Positions 21,169-32,800 of a DNA stretch of 64,000 bases are shown one piece after another (position 1 is the stretch's first letter; each line of letters opens with the position of its first letter). Origin of the DNA: Neocallimastix lanati (nom. inval.) (lineage: Eukaryota > Neocallimastigomycota > Neocallimastigomycetes > Neocallimastigales > Neocallimastigaceae); the NCBI GenBank assembly GCA_016946835.1, contig JACVTC010000020.1:563501-627500 (forward strand), in the 5' to 3' direction. Under the pieces are notes generated by a model that was not told where the DNA came from, did not search any database, and was given only the letters and a program-made list of their open reading frames with translations. The position numbers and the translations under genes were made by a program.

Positions 21169-24100
21169 CTATATTGTAGCTGAGTTATATTTTACTATAT
21201 TTTTGAGGTGTACATTCCGATTTAATAATATTCCTGAATTTGGATCAGCTAACGTAACTGTATTAAACTTTTTCTTGATTACTTTTAAAGGTCCATTAAA
21301 ATAAGGTTCTAGTTTAGTTCTACTAAAGTTTCTAACTAGGACTAAATCTCCCTCCTTGATTTCCTTAGCCTGATTCATACTTTGTTTTTCTTCTCGTCTA
21401 ACAGCCCAATATTTATTTGCATTTTTCACATTTTCTGATGCTTCTATGGTCCATCTATAATGAGATATAAACTTTTCCAATAGAATTTCATCAGAAGATT
21501 TATTTATACCTTTAGTCGGTCTTGCAGCTATATCAAAAGGTTGTTGGTCTTCACGACCATAAACTAATTCAAAACTAGAATGGTTAGTGGTACTATTTTT
21601 AACAGTTCTTAAAGCCCAGAGAGCAGAGGGTAATACCTCATCCCAATCTTTATTTTTTGTCCCAAGCAATCTAAGGAGTTTACCAATTTCTTTATTACGA
21701 TTTTCCGTAAGTCCATTAGATTCGGGATGATATGTTGTAACAAATTTTATATATACATCATATAGGTCTAAAAATATTTTAGTCATATCTGATGTAAATT
21801 GGGCACCATTATCGGTGGTAATTACTTGGGGAACTCCATGACGAGAAAATACGTTAATAAGGAACTTAATTACGTCTTTAGAAGTGATATTTTCAGTGGG
21901 TTCTGCTTCTACCCACTTAGTGAAATAATCAACAGCTACTATTATATATTGATTATTACTTCTAGTTTTAACCAGTGGACCGATAATGTCCAAACCAAGA
22001 TGTACAAAAGGTCCTTCCACTTTAGTAGGTAGATTTTCTGTAGGCTCTGGATAAGGTTGTGGTCGATTTAATTGACATTTTTCACACTTACTGACAACAC
22101 GTTTAACATCATTCACCATGTCGTTCCAATAATAACTCTTACGTAAACGTTGATAAGTCTTATAATAACCATCGTGTCCAATATTATGAGCCTCTAATAT
22201 TAATTTTATTCTTTCATTAAGATCGGTTACTAATTTTCTATAATTGTTACCATCAATAAAGTAGTCAATACCATCAATAGTGGTGAATTTTTCATTGATA
22301 AAATCATGTATTACTTTGGATAATAAGGCTTCATTTTCATCATTCGTATTATCATGGTTAATTATTTTCGTAGCTAAAACTACATTTTCTTTATTATTTT
22401 TCATTCGGGATAGGGCATCAGCAAGCACATTCTTTTTACCGGTTTCATATCTAATGTCTACACCAAGCATACTAGCTGTCAAACACCACCTAGTTTGCCT
22501 TGCATTATGTGGTTCCTTATTTTTGAACAACCCTAGTAACGGTTTATGGTCCGTATATACAATAGTTGGTATTGGATTTCCATCTATATACGGTTTTAAT
22601 TTAGTTATACAATAATATAGGGCAGCACCTTCTAGGTCTGTTATACCATAATGCTTTTCTGCTCTGGTCAAACTTCTACTAATAAAGTGAATAGGGTGTT
22701 CTTTTCCAGTTTCATTATCTTTTTGTAATAACACACCTCCTATTCCATCATAAGAAGCATCGGTACGTATAATAAATTCTTTATCAAACTGAGGGAAACT
22801 TAATATGGGTGCATTTATTAGTTTTTCTTTCAGTACTTCAAACGATTTTTGGTGTTCACTAGTCCAAACATACTTCACACCTTTCCTTAATAATTTACAC
22901 AAACACGCAGTAATTTGTGAATATTTATCGATGAAATTTCTATAGTATCCAACAGCTCCTAAAAATGAACGTAATTCATGGATGTCCTGAGGGGGTTTCC
23001 AATCTCTGATAACCTCGATTTTACTATCAAGAGGTTTTAAGCCTTTAGTGGTTAATCTATGCCCCAAAACATTCACTTCTGTTTTCATGAAGTGACACTT
23101 TTCAATATTAAGTTTTAATCTATTTTCTTTGAGTATGGATAAAACTTGTTGAATATGTTGGAGGTGTTCTTCAACTGTTTTAGAGTATATAAGTATATCA
23201 TCGATAAAATTATAAACACACTTTCCTATTAAAGGAAATAGGATTCTATTCATTTCTCTTTGAAAGGTTGCAGGAGCGTTGGTTAAACCAAATGGCATAA
23301 CTTTAAATTGGTAGTTACCAAACTTAGTGGTGAAAGTTGTTATACCAATACTTTCTTCCTCCATTAAAATTTGGTGATATCCAGAGTATAAGTCAATGGT
23401 AGTGAAGATAGTTGCACCATTGAGACTATCAAAAATTTCATCAATGTATGGTATAGAATAAGAATCCTTTATAGTAGAATCATTAACCTTCCTATAATCT
23501 ACACACATACGCCATTTCCCATTAGGCTTTGGTACTAGAACAATAGGCGAAGACCATTCAGAATTTGAAGGCTCAATTAACTTTTTATTAATTAACTTAG
23601 TTAATTCTTCCTTTAAAATATCTGTCTTTAATTTTGTTAGCCGATAAGCTCTTTGTTTTATAGGTTTGGTACCAGCTTTTAGATTTATTTTGTGTGGTGA
23701 AAGCAATGATGGTGTTAATTCCTCAGACGACGTAGCAACAATTTCTATATTGTCCTCTAATAGGTGTATTATATCAGTTCTATATTTTTCATTTAGAGTA
23801 TTCATAAATATTGTATTATGTATATATTCCATAGGTGGTAATCCTTCTAATTTCTTTAATTCCCCACCAGCATATTTTTCCTTACTATTATCCTCAAGTA
23901 ATTTGTTAACACTACAAATATATTTTTCGTCAATTGCAGAATTATTTATTGGTGTAATAGAACTGATAGTACCATCCATGTTATATTTACATAAGCAATT
24001 ATTTAAGGGATTAATAAATAATCTATTATCAACTATAGTTTTTAAATTAATTAGCATGTCATAAAATGGTTCCTCTTTTTCTACAATTCGGAAATCAATT

Positions 24101-25373
24101 AACAATGAAAGCTCATTAATTTTCACAGGTATCCTAACGACTATTCCTTCAGAGTATTCATCGTCTCTAGTGGCAAGCATTATTCTACCACAACTATGAC
24201 CAACAACGGTATATTGGTATGGTAGAGAATTATAATATTTTTGTGACATAATATTTAAATTACTACACGTATCAATAAGTAATTTTCCAGATACACCATC
24301 AACAGAGGCATCTACCATTGCAATATCCTCCTCTGTTATTTCTGTACTTTTACTTTTATAGTTATGATCAACATTATTAACTAATGTTGTAGTAGCAACT
24401 ACATTATTAATAGCGCCAACAACATTAGTGGTGGCTTTTACTAGTTTTAAACCTTGGGAAACTTGACTTCTTATTTTAGGCGCAGCATTCCAAAGCTGTC
24501 CAAAGGTAATATTACACTTGGTATTGCTTAAATCATCCCATACATCATATTCCTTATAATTAGAAAGCATTTTAATAATTCGATTTACCCGAGGTATTTT
24601 CATACTATTATTATTATCATTATTATTATTATTATTAATACCATCTGTATTAATTAATTTATTCAATATATTTTTATTATTCGTTACATGATTATTATCG
24701 ATAATAGTTTCATTATTATTAATATTAATAGTATTATTATTATTAATATCATTTACGACTGGGGTTTTTCTAATAGTTCCGTTGTTTCTATTATTAGGAT
24801 TACTAGTATTATTATTATTATTTTTGTCTTTTTTTCTTTCTCTAGTTTGGTTAATTTCCCTTGGAGCTTCTACATTATCAACTTTTGAAGTTATTTCCTC
24901 TTTATTAGTAATTAAGTTTACATTAGACTGACTGGATGATGCAGTTTCGAATTCTTTAGAATTAGTACTAGATTTCAAAAATCTTTCTTTATCACGTATT
25001 GCTTTTTCAATTTTCTTTTCTTTATTGATATTTGGTTGCATAATTATTGATGTTTGCAACTGTTTCTTATGAGGTATCACCTCTTCAGTTTCCAATTCTC
25101 TTTCTTTTCTTTTTCTTAATGCAGGAGTGTTTATAGGTCGTGGATTATCACGTAGGCTTTTATGAATTTTCCTTCCTTTTCCATTATCTAACTCAACATC
25201 ACTTTCATCAAGTTTTCTTTTTACCGCACCGACAAAATATTCTCCTACCTGATCATGACTTTTGATAGTATAATCCACTCTGTAGTCTTTACTTTCTGCA
25301 TCAGAAGAATTGGAAGTATATTTTAATGAAGCTATTTTTTTGATGGGAGTGCTTCCTCTCCCTTCTACTGGTT
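21169..25373 (-). CDS. pol: Pol of element I: protease, RT, RNase H, integrase
   Basis: A 1369-residue open frame counted from 25278, where the codon is GTG rather than ATG; the frame is open back to the TTTAAAC at 25371-25377, so it is most likely made as a Gag-Pol fusion by -1 frameshifting. Residues from 25278: protease LLIDTCSNLN near 333 (DTC instead of the usual DTG/DSG), RT near 560-760 with CVDYRKVN and FIDD near 690, RNase H with RTDASYDGIGG near 838 and YTDHKPL, integrase zinc finger (H-H, CEKCQLNR) near 1035-1080, core with LDIIGPL, TDNGAQF near 1154 and HPESNGLTENRNKE, C-terminal GDLVLVRNFSRTKLEPYF. No chromodomain. All catalytic residues of RT and integrase are present; 83% or so of the element is accounted for with gag and leader. 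Confidence 0.93.
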
Positions 25374-25377
25374 TAAA
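25345..25377 (-). promoter_or_regulatory. Predicted -1 ribosomal frameshift signal of I
   Basis: On the RNA strand, T TTA AAC (25371-25377) is read in the gag frame as TTA AAC, one codon before the TAG (25365-25367). Slipping back one base enters the open pol frame. Eight bases downstream GGGAG (25358-25362) can pair with CTCCC (25345-25349). Heptamer, spacer and stem fit the known X XXY YYZ rule, and element A has the same arrangement. Confidence 0.85.
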
Positions 25378-26324
25378 GGTCCTTTGGAAAAAATCTGTTT
25401 CTTATTTTCTTCTATAATGGCTTGTAGTTTGGGACAATGTTGTTGATAATGTCCAGGTTCCTTACAGAAGAAACAGGTTTTGACGGTAGAGTTTCTTGGT
25501 CCACGTGTAAGGTTCTCCCTTTCACTTTCATCAGAAACTTTCCTATTGTCCCTGTTTTCATAAGTATTTCTTGGTGGTGAACTACGACTCTTATTATAAT
25601 TATTATTATTGTTGTTGGAAACATTTCTATTAGGACTTGGTACACGATGTAACCTCACAGCAAGTCTATCCACTTTTTCTGCAATTTCATAAGCCTTTGA
25701 AAGTGGTATATCATCAATTAAAGTTACTCTTTTCCAGGCCTCAATATTATTCTCAAGTGCATCAGCATAGTCCAAGATACTGATTTGTTTTTTGTGAGTT
25801 TTATCTAATTTTAAATATAATGTCCGATATCTTTTATTAAAATCCCTTACTTTTTCATTTCTACCAATTTTAAGAGCACGCAATTCCCTTAATAAGGTAT
25901 TCTGATCTTCCTTTGCCCCATAGAATACTTCAAGAGCGTTGACGATCTCGACAAAAGAAGGATAACGGTTAGTTCTAACACTATCATTACTAGAACTACT
26001 TGAACTAGTAGAGCTACTGGTGCTAGATTCTGACATCTCACCAGTATCAGTGGAACCATTCAATTCTACATCTTCTTCTGCTGTAGTAGCAGGTAGTTCT
26101 AATTCTTGGATAATTTGTCTTGGTTCACCAGTAGACGTTAATAGGCAAGCAACAAAAATAGTTTTTGGATCAGTGATATTTTGTAATTGGATCCATAACT
26201 CAATTTCAGAAGCCCAAGATTTTATATCCAAATGGTCCTTGTTTAATTTATCAACATATTTTAGTTCCTTTTTAAGATCTTTAAATGAAGGAACATTAGT
26301 AGTATCATTAGTAACTGAAGCCAT
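25365..26324 (-). CDS. gag: Gag of element I
   Basis: About 320 residues from the ATG at 26322-26324 (MASVTNDTT); the open frame reaches back to a TTG at 26369 but the ATG aligns with the start of Gag in A. Capsid-like N-terminal region (FKDLKKELKYVDKLNKDHLDIKSWASEIELWIQLQ), Ser-rich insert, YPSFVEIVNALEVFYGAKEDQNTLLRELRA, basic/Asn-rich linker, and one CCHC knuckle CFFCKEPGHYQQHC near the C-terminus, which would bind the genomic RNA. It ends at the TAG at 25365 directly after the slippery site. Virus-like particle protein of the retrotransposon. Confidence 0.92.
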   Translation of the reverse strand: MASVTNDTTNVPSFKDLKKELKYVDKLNKDHLDIKSWASEIELWIQLQNITDPKTIFVACLLTSTGEPRQIIQELELPATTAEEDVELNGSTDTGEMSESSTSSSTSSSSSSNDSVRTNRYPSFVEIVNALEVFYGAKEDQNTLLRELRALKIGRNEKVRDFNKRYRTLYLKLDKTHKKQISILDYADALENNIEAWKRVTLIDDIPLSKAYEIAEKVDRLAVRLHRVPSPNRNVSNNNNNNYNKSRSSPPRNTYENRDNRKVSDESERENLTRGPRNSTVKTCFFCKEPGHYQQHCPKLQAIIEENKKQIFSKGPLNQ

Positions 26325-26389
26325 ATTTCTTGAGTAGAAATTATACAGTAATATAGGTAAAATATTCAAAATAAAAATAATAATATTTT

Positions 26390-26640
26390 TTTTTTTTTTT
26401 TTTTTTTTTTTTATTTGTGTGTGTGAGTATGTTATAGATATATATAATATAGTATTAGAATTTATAAGTTTACAAACACTTCAGAGATTAGAAAAAAAAA
26501 ATAGGTAAGTTTACAAACACTTCAGAGATAAAAAAAAAAATAAGTAAAATTTTTTTTTTTTTGTTTTTTTTTTTTTGTTTTTGTTTTTTTTTGTTTTTGT
26601 TTTTGTTTTTTTTTTTGATTTGTTTTATTTTGATATCCAA
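26390..26640. repeat. Low-complexity part of the I leader
   Basis: T-runs (26389-26412 and from 26550) and a short direct repeat of AGTTTACAAACACTTCAGAG (26467 and 26507). No gene; the open frame read here is a T-run shadow. Confidence 0.8.
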
Positions 26641-26698
26641 GATTAAAATATTTTATAATTATTGTTTATTAAATTATATCTTTATAGTTATTTATATG

Positions 26699-26907
26699 AG
26701 GTTCGAAATACACTTCGACCACCTACAAGAAATATATTTTTAGGTTCGAATAACACTCGACCACCTAAGGAAATTTTATATTATTGGTTCGAATACCTTT
26801 CGATCACCAATAGAAGATATAATTATATTAAGGTTATAAGCTCGAATGACACTTCGACCACTTATAATGATAATTATTTGGTTCAAGATACCCCTCGACA
26901 ACCAAAT
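26699..26907 (-). promoter_or_regulatory. Array of five covarying hairpins in the 5' leader of I
   Basis: Five units share TCGAA - short loop - TTCGA - CC, enclosed by outer stems that differ in sequence but pair perfectly: AGGT/ACCT (26699-26724), TTAGGT/ACCTAA (26740-26768), ATTGGT/ACCAAT (26783-26811), TTATAAG/CTTATAA (26834-26867) and ATTTGGTT/AACCAAAT (26876-26907). The inner arm pairs as TCGA(A)/(T)TCGA except for one mismatch in the last unit. A weaker sixth unit may lie at 26948-26968 (TGG/CCA). They sit in the untranslated leader of the genomic RNA. Role unknown; packaging or dimerisation are guesses. Confidence 0.85.
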
Positions 26908-27503
26908 TAAACAGGTAGTAAAAAAAAATATAGTAGTCTTTCTTCTTTGGCTCAATTTCACTTAACCACAGAGTAAGAACAGTAAACAAAAAAATTTTTT
27001 TTTTTTTTTAGAATTCAGCACACTAGAATTTCTTATATGTAGCACGGAATAAATTAATTGCTAAATTAAAAAAAATTAATATGGAAAATTTATAAATATT
27101 TCTTATATATATATTATTAGCTTTATATTATTTTCGGATCCGCAGATTCTTTACAGGGCCGTTCGACCTCCACTATTGAACCGTCAGAATAGTGAATATA
27201 ACAGAGTAGTGTGTGCCTGTACGAACACGGGACCTTACCACTTTTTCTATTCTGTTATCACTTGTATCACTAAACCTTATTCAATAATGCTCTACTACCT
27301 CCCTATGTGTAAAGCAATCCTTCTCCTATTCTCTAATATAAACGTCTAATTTTTATATCTATATATATCAACAGTCTTGGTATCAATATATAGATACTAT
27401 ATATATGTATATATTTATAAATTTGAATTTATAATTTCAATTATAATATAATTTAGTCGATAATATAAATACGAATTACTATATACACTTAATTGTAACA
27501 AAG

Positions 27504-27516
27504 CCTTAAGCTAAGG
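27504..27516 (-). promoter_or_regulatory. Conserved leader hairpin CCTTA-AGC-TAAGG
   Basis: A 5-bp stem with 3-nt loop, followed by a TTTTTCA-CCAACAGCCG block. Hairpin and block are repeated in the Q leader (1961-1990). Confidence 0.65.
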
Positions 27517-27886
27517 AGTTTTTCATCCAACAGCCGCCGATTACAATAAGTTATAAATTGTATAAAAGTATTCTTATATTAATGAATAAATGTATAATAT
27601 AATTAAATTATTATTCTTACTAATTAGTACTTGACAGGAATAAATATTTCAAAGTTTTATATCACACTGTTTCTCTTGCACAAACAGAAATATAACAACT
27701 TTGTTGAATGAAATTATTTATCCAACTAATATAGTAAGGACGTAGGTGCTACTTTAAATTATTAATATTTATTTATGTATATATTATATTTCTATATTAT
27801 TGTAAAAAAAATATTTTTTTTTTTTTTTTTTTTTAATTAAATAAAATTATTGTGTATGTTTTAATATTAGTTTTTAATTTTGAAAT

Positions 27887-27903
27887 CCCCGATATCTCCA
27901 CCA
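27887..27903 (-). other. Primer-binding site of element I
   Basis: The plus strand reads CCCCGATATCTCCACCA, like a tRNA 3' end with CCA. It is seven bases from the 5' LTR. Identical in A. Confidence 0.8.
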
Positions 27904-27910
27904 AACTTTA

Positions 27911-28960
27911 TGTTATGGTTCGAGGAATTCAAAAAAAAAATTATATAATATTAAAACACAAAAAAAAAAATTTTATTCTTTCACAATAATTTTTATTTAT
28001 TTATTATATTTTTATTTTAATTTTTATTTTATTTTTATTATTATTTTTATTTATTTATTTTATTTTTATTTTATTTTTATTATTATTTTTATTTATTTAT
28101 TTTATTTTTATTTTATTTTTATTATTATTTTTATTTATTTTTATTTATTTTTTTTTTTATTTATTTATTTTTTTTTTATTTATTTATTTTTATTATTTCT
28201 ATTTTTATTTTCTTTTTTTTTTTTCCTCTCTCCTAAAAAGGGGTTCCAAGGTAGTCAATTTATATCTTTTTGAAGATATAAAAGTAGCAAAGCCTCTGGA
28301 AGTAGTTGAAGAGATGGAAAAACAATAGATTTTTAAATCTTATTGATTATTTCCTTATTGTAATAAATAGAAATTTTATTATTTCCTAATATTCAAATTA
28401 ACCAAAATAAATCTATAATATAAAAGATGCATTATAGATAAGAATTAAACAAAAAAAGAGAAGCAGTATTACAATAAAATTGAATACTTTAACTTAATTT
28501 TGATACTAATTTAATATGTAATCTTATATATTAATTTGAATGACATAATAGAAAATAAAATACATTTATTAATATATGAAAAATCTTTTACAATTTTAAA
28601 TACAGAAAATTTTATTTTATTTATTTCTTTCATTTCAATTATTTCTTAATTCGAAAGACAGAAATATTGATAAAGTTATTTAAGTTGTTTATATACAGGA
28701 ATTATTCCTTATTTAGAAAAATAATACTAAAAGTAATTAGTACTATGTTATTGCTAAACTCTCATAAATTTAATTTACCTTTATAAGGAATGAACATAAA
28801 TTTAAATTAAATTTTATGTATAAACTTAAATTTTCAGATCAAATAATATAGTAAAATTATTAATGTAAAGAATACATAAATTTATTAATATTTTAAAAAT
28901 CACCTTGACTATATTAAAAGGTTTTTAATAAGAATCAATTTATTACTTCATTCTTTATCA
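27911..28960 (-). repeat. 5' LTR of element I
   Basis: Same sequence as 20095-21145, one A fewer in an A-run. Flanked on the right by CCGG. Confidence 0.95.
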
Positions 28961-28997
28961 CCGGATCCATCTATCATGGGTAATGAACTTCCTTAAT
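28957..28997 (-). pseudogene. J pol piece 3: short integrase segment between I and B
   Basis: This short tract (unique part 28961-28997) encodes KFITHDRWIR on the minus strand, joining J's integrase at 42575 to the C-terminal piece at 20094. With I, B and their target copies removed, the frame reads through as in I (EKFISHYRWTIEASENV). Confidence 0.85.
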
Positions 28998-29017
28998 TGT
29001 AACGAATCTTAAAAAAA

Positions 29018-29315
29018 TGTTAAGGTTTTAGAGAATTAAATAAAAATAAAGTAAGGAAACACAAATTTTATTCATTTATTTATTATTTTTATTTATTTTA
29101 TTAATTTTACTTGATGATATTTAAAAATTAGTAGCAAAATTTACAACTATTTATACTTTTTTCAAGGCATAAAAGTTGTTCTTGCCACTAAATTACATTT
29201 TATTTATTTTTTTTTTTTTTATAAAAACTATTAAATTTAAATTGAATTTTATAATTAGTTATATAAAATTTAATTATAACAATATAAATAAAATACATTT
29301 ATAATATTAATAAAA

Positions 29316-29361
<46 letters not shown>

Positions 29362-29859
29362 TTATTTATTTAAAAATATCTAAAATATTACTAATAAGAA
29401 TTTATTTAATTGGCTATAATTTTTATTACAATCTGTTAAAATATTCAAATAAAAATAAAAATACTATTCTAATATAAAGGTTTTTAATAAAATAAAATAT
29501 TTTTCAATATAAAATAAAACATTTCGATATAAAATTTTATAATAAAAAGTTAAAATATAATATATAAATTTTTAATTATCAATATATAAAAATATTATTA
29601 ATATAAATTTTCATTATTAATATAAAAAAAAAATAAGATTTATTATTAATATTGCTAATATAAGTTTTAAATATATAAAAATATTACTTTTAATATAAGA
29701 TTTAATATAAAAATCTAAAGTTTAATATAATTTTTGATTTAATTTTTGATCTTTGGATTTAAAAATTTATTAAAGTACAAAAATAATAATGTACACATAA
29801 TGTATTAGAAATAAATCGTAGATTTAATTAAGAATGCATTATTTAGTACATTCTTATCA
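29018..29859 (-). repeat. 3' LTR of element A
   Basis: TGTTAAGG at the left, ACATTCTTATCA at the right, followed by AGATGCCCCGACG (polypurine tract TCGGGGCATCT on the element strand). Contains a long T-run at about 29321-29360. Confidence 0.95.
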
Positions 29860-29877
29860 AGATGCCCCGACGAAGAC

Positions 29878-32800
29878 TCAAGCTTCTCTGTAAGCGGAGT
29901 TAAACTTTACTAAATTTTTAAAGTGAACATTCCTATCGAGTTGCTTTCCAGTCTTCTGATCGATTAGGGTTGCCGTGTTGAATTGAATTTTTAAAATTTT
30001 AAATGGTCCATTGTAATATGGTTCTAGCTTAGTGCGGCTAAAGTTTCTAACAAGAACAAGATCACCAGCTTTTAATTCTTTTCCTTTTTTCATACTTATT
30101 TGTTCTTCTCGTCTTGTTGCCCAATACTTGTTAGCATTCTTCACATTTTCGCATGCTTCTCTAGTCCATTGATAATGACGAACAAATTTTTCCATTAAAA
30201 TTTCATCATACGATTTACCTGCATTTTCAATTGTTCTTATGGCTATATCATAAGGCTGTTGGTCTTCTCTTCCATATACTAATTCAAAACTAGAATGTCC
30301 GGTAGCTGTGTTTTTGGTAGTTCGAAGTGCCCATAAAGCAGAAGGTAAAACTTCATCCCAATCTTGATTTTTCCTTCCTAATAAACGAAGTAATTTTCCA
30401 ATTTCTTTATTTCGGTTTTCAGTGAGACCATTGGATTCAGGGTGATAGGTAGCTATGAATTTTACATAAACATCATAAAGATCAAGAAAGATTTTAGTCA
30501 TATCAGAAGTGAATTGGACTCCATTATCTGTAGTAATAACTTGAGGTACACCATGTCTTGCAAAAACGTTTATTAAAAATTTAATTATATCAGAGGAAGT
30601 TATGTTTTCAGTGGGTTCGGCTTCAACCCATTTGGTAAAGTAATCAACAGTTACTATAATATATTGATTATTATTTCTTGTTTTTGGTAACGGTCCTATA
30701 ATATCTAATCCTAAATGCACAAAGGGACCCTCCACTTTAGTTGGATGGTTTTCGGTTGGTTCTGGATATGGTTGAGGACGATTTAATTGGCATTTTTCAC
30801 AATTACTAACAATTCTTTTGATATCTTTAATCATATGATTCCAATAAAAGTTTTTCTTAAGTCTTTGATATGTTTTGTAATATCCTTCGTGGCCAATATT
30901 ATGAGCTTCTAAAATTAATTTAAACCTTTCATTTTCGTCCGTTATTAATTTTCTATAATTTCCATTGTCGATAAAGTAATCTTCACCATCAATAACAGTA
31001 AACTTTTCATTAATAAATTCCTTTATAACCTTAGATAATAATTCTTCATTATTTCCATTAGTAATTTTTGTTAATAATATCTTTCTCTCTTCCTTACTTT
31101 TCATTCTTGAAAGAGCATCAGCTAACACATTCTTTTTGCCTGATTCATATTTTATATTAATTCCGAGCATACTAGCGGTTAGACACCATCTTGTTTGCCT
31201 TGCATTCAAAGGTTCTTTATTCTTAAATAAACCAACTAATGGTTTATGATCTGTGTAAATAGTTGTAGGTAATGGATTTCCTTCAATATAAGATTTAAAT
31301 TTAGTCATACAGTAAAACAAAGCGGTTCCTTCTAAATCGGTAATACCATAATTCTTTTCAGCTTTCTTTAAACTTCTACTTATAAAGTGTATTGGATGCT
31401 CCTTACCGGTTTCTTCTTCTTTTTGTAAAAGAACTCCACCAATTCCATTATACGAAGCATCAGTTCTAATGATAAAAGGTTTGTCAAATGACGGAAATTT
31501 TAGAATAGGTGCATTGATTAATTTTTCTTTTAGGAGTTCAAAGCTTTCTTGTTGTTCTTTATTCCATTCATATTTGGTATTCTTTTTCAATAATTTACAT
31601 AAAGGTGAGGTAATTTGAGCATATTTAGGAATAAAATCACGATAATATCCCACTGCTCCTAAAAATGATCTTAATTCATGAAGTGATGAAGGGGCTTCCC
31701 ACTTCTTAATAGCTGTTATCTTACTTTCCATGGGACTTAATCCTTTAGTAGTAAGTTTGTGACCTAATACATCAACTTCAGTTTGAAGAAAATGGCACTT
31801 TTCAATATTAATTTTTAACTTGTTTTCTTTAAATACTTCTAATACTTGTTTAATATGAATTAAATGTTCTTCGATACTTTTTGAATAGATCAAAACATCA
31901 TCAATAAATACATAAACAAATTCACCAATAAAAGGGAATAAAATTTTATTCATTTCTCTTTGGAAGGTTGAGGGAGCTCCAGTAAGTCCAAAAGGCATAA
32001 CCTTAAATTGATAATTTCCAAACTTAGTAGTGAAAGTGGTTACTTCAACGCTTTCTTCATCCATTAAGATTTGGTGAAAACCAGAAAATAAATCAAGAGT
32101 TGTAAATATTTTAGATCCTCCGAGACTATCAAAAATTTCATCTATATATGGAACTGAATAAGAATCTTTTTCTGTCATATCATTGACTTTTCGGTAGTCA
32201 ATACACAAGCGCCACTTTCCATTGTGTTTTAGAATGAGTACTACTGGAGATGACCATTCTGAACAGGATGGTTCTATCAATCCTTTCTTAATAAGCTTTG
32301 TAAGTTCTTCTTTTAAGATATCTGATTTTAATTTAGTTAACCTATAACTTCTTAATTTTACTGGCTTTGCATTTGCTTTCAAACGGATCTTATGTGGTGA
32401 AAGTTTAGAAGGAGTTAGTTCTTCTGTTGAAGTGGCAACTATGTCAATCATTTCTTTGAGAATTTTAATAATTTGTTCTTTATAATCTTTATTTAAGGTA
32501 CTTAAAAATTCATCACTCTCAATAAATTCCATTGGAGTTAATTCCTTTATAATTTCCTTTTCATTATTCGTTTCTTTAACTTTTCTAATAGTGCAAATTA
32601 TACTTTCTTCATCATAATATTGATTATTTATTTTAGCTATTTCTTCGTATTCACTTTCTGACAAAAGTTTACATAAACTGTTTAAGGTCGGATGAATAAA
32701 TAAACAATGATCGATTTGAGTTTTAAAGTTTATTAACATATCATAAAATGAGTCTTCTTTCTCAATAATTCTAAAGTCCGCATTAAATTCATAATTATTA

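Larger units (their letters stand above)
20095..28960 (-). mobile_element. Ty3 element I, apparently complete
   Basis: LTRs 20095-21145 and 27911-28960, target duplication CCGG (20091-20094 and 28961-28964), primer-binding site, hairpin-bearing leader, intact gag and intact pol joined by a predicted -1 frameshift. The two LTRs appear identical to me except for one base in an A-run near the start. It is inserted into the integrase gene of J. Its intact frames and matching LTRs make it the best candidate for a recently active, autonomous element. Confidence 0.9.

Noticed and set aside
23666-24064. Plus-strand 132-codon frame inside the I pol
   Set aside because: Antisense shadow of the protease-RT linker of Pol.
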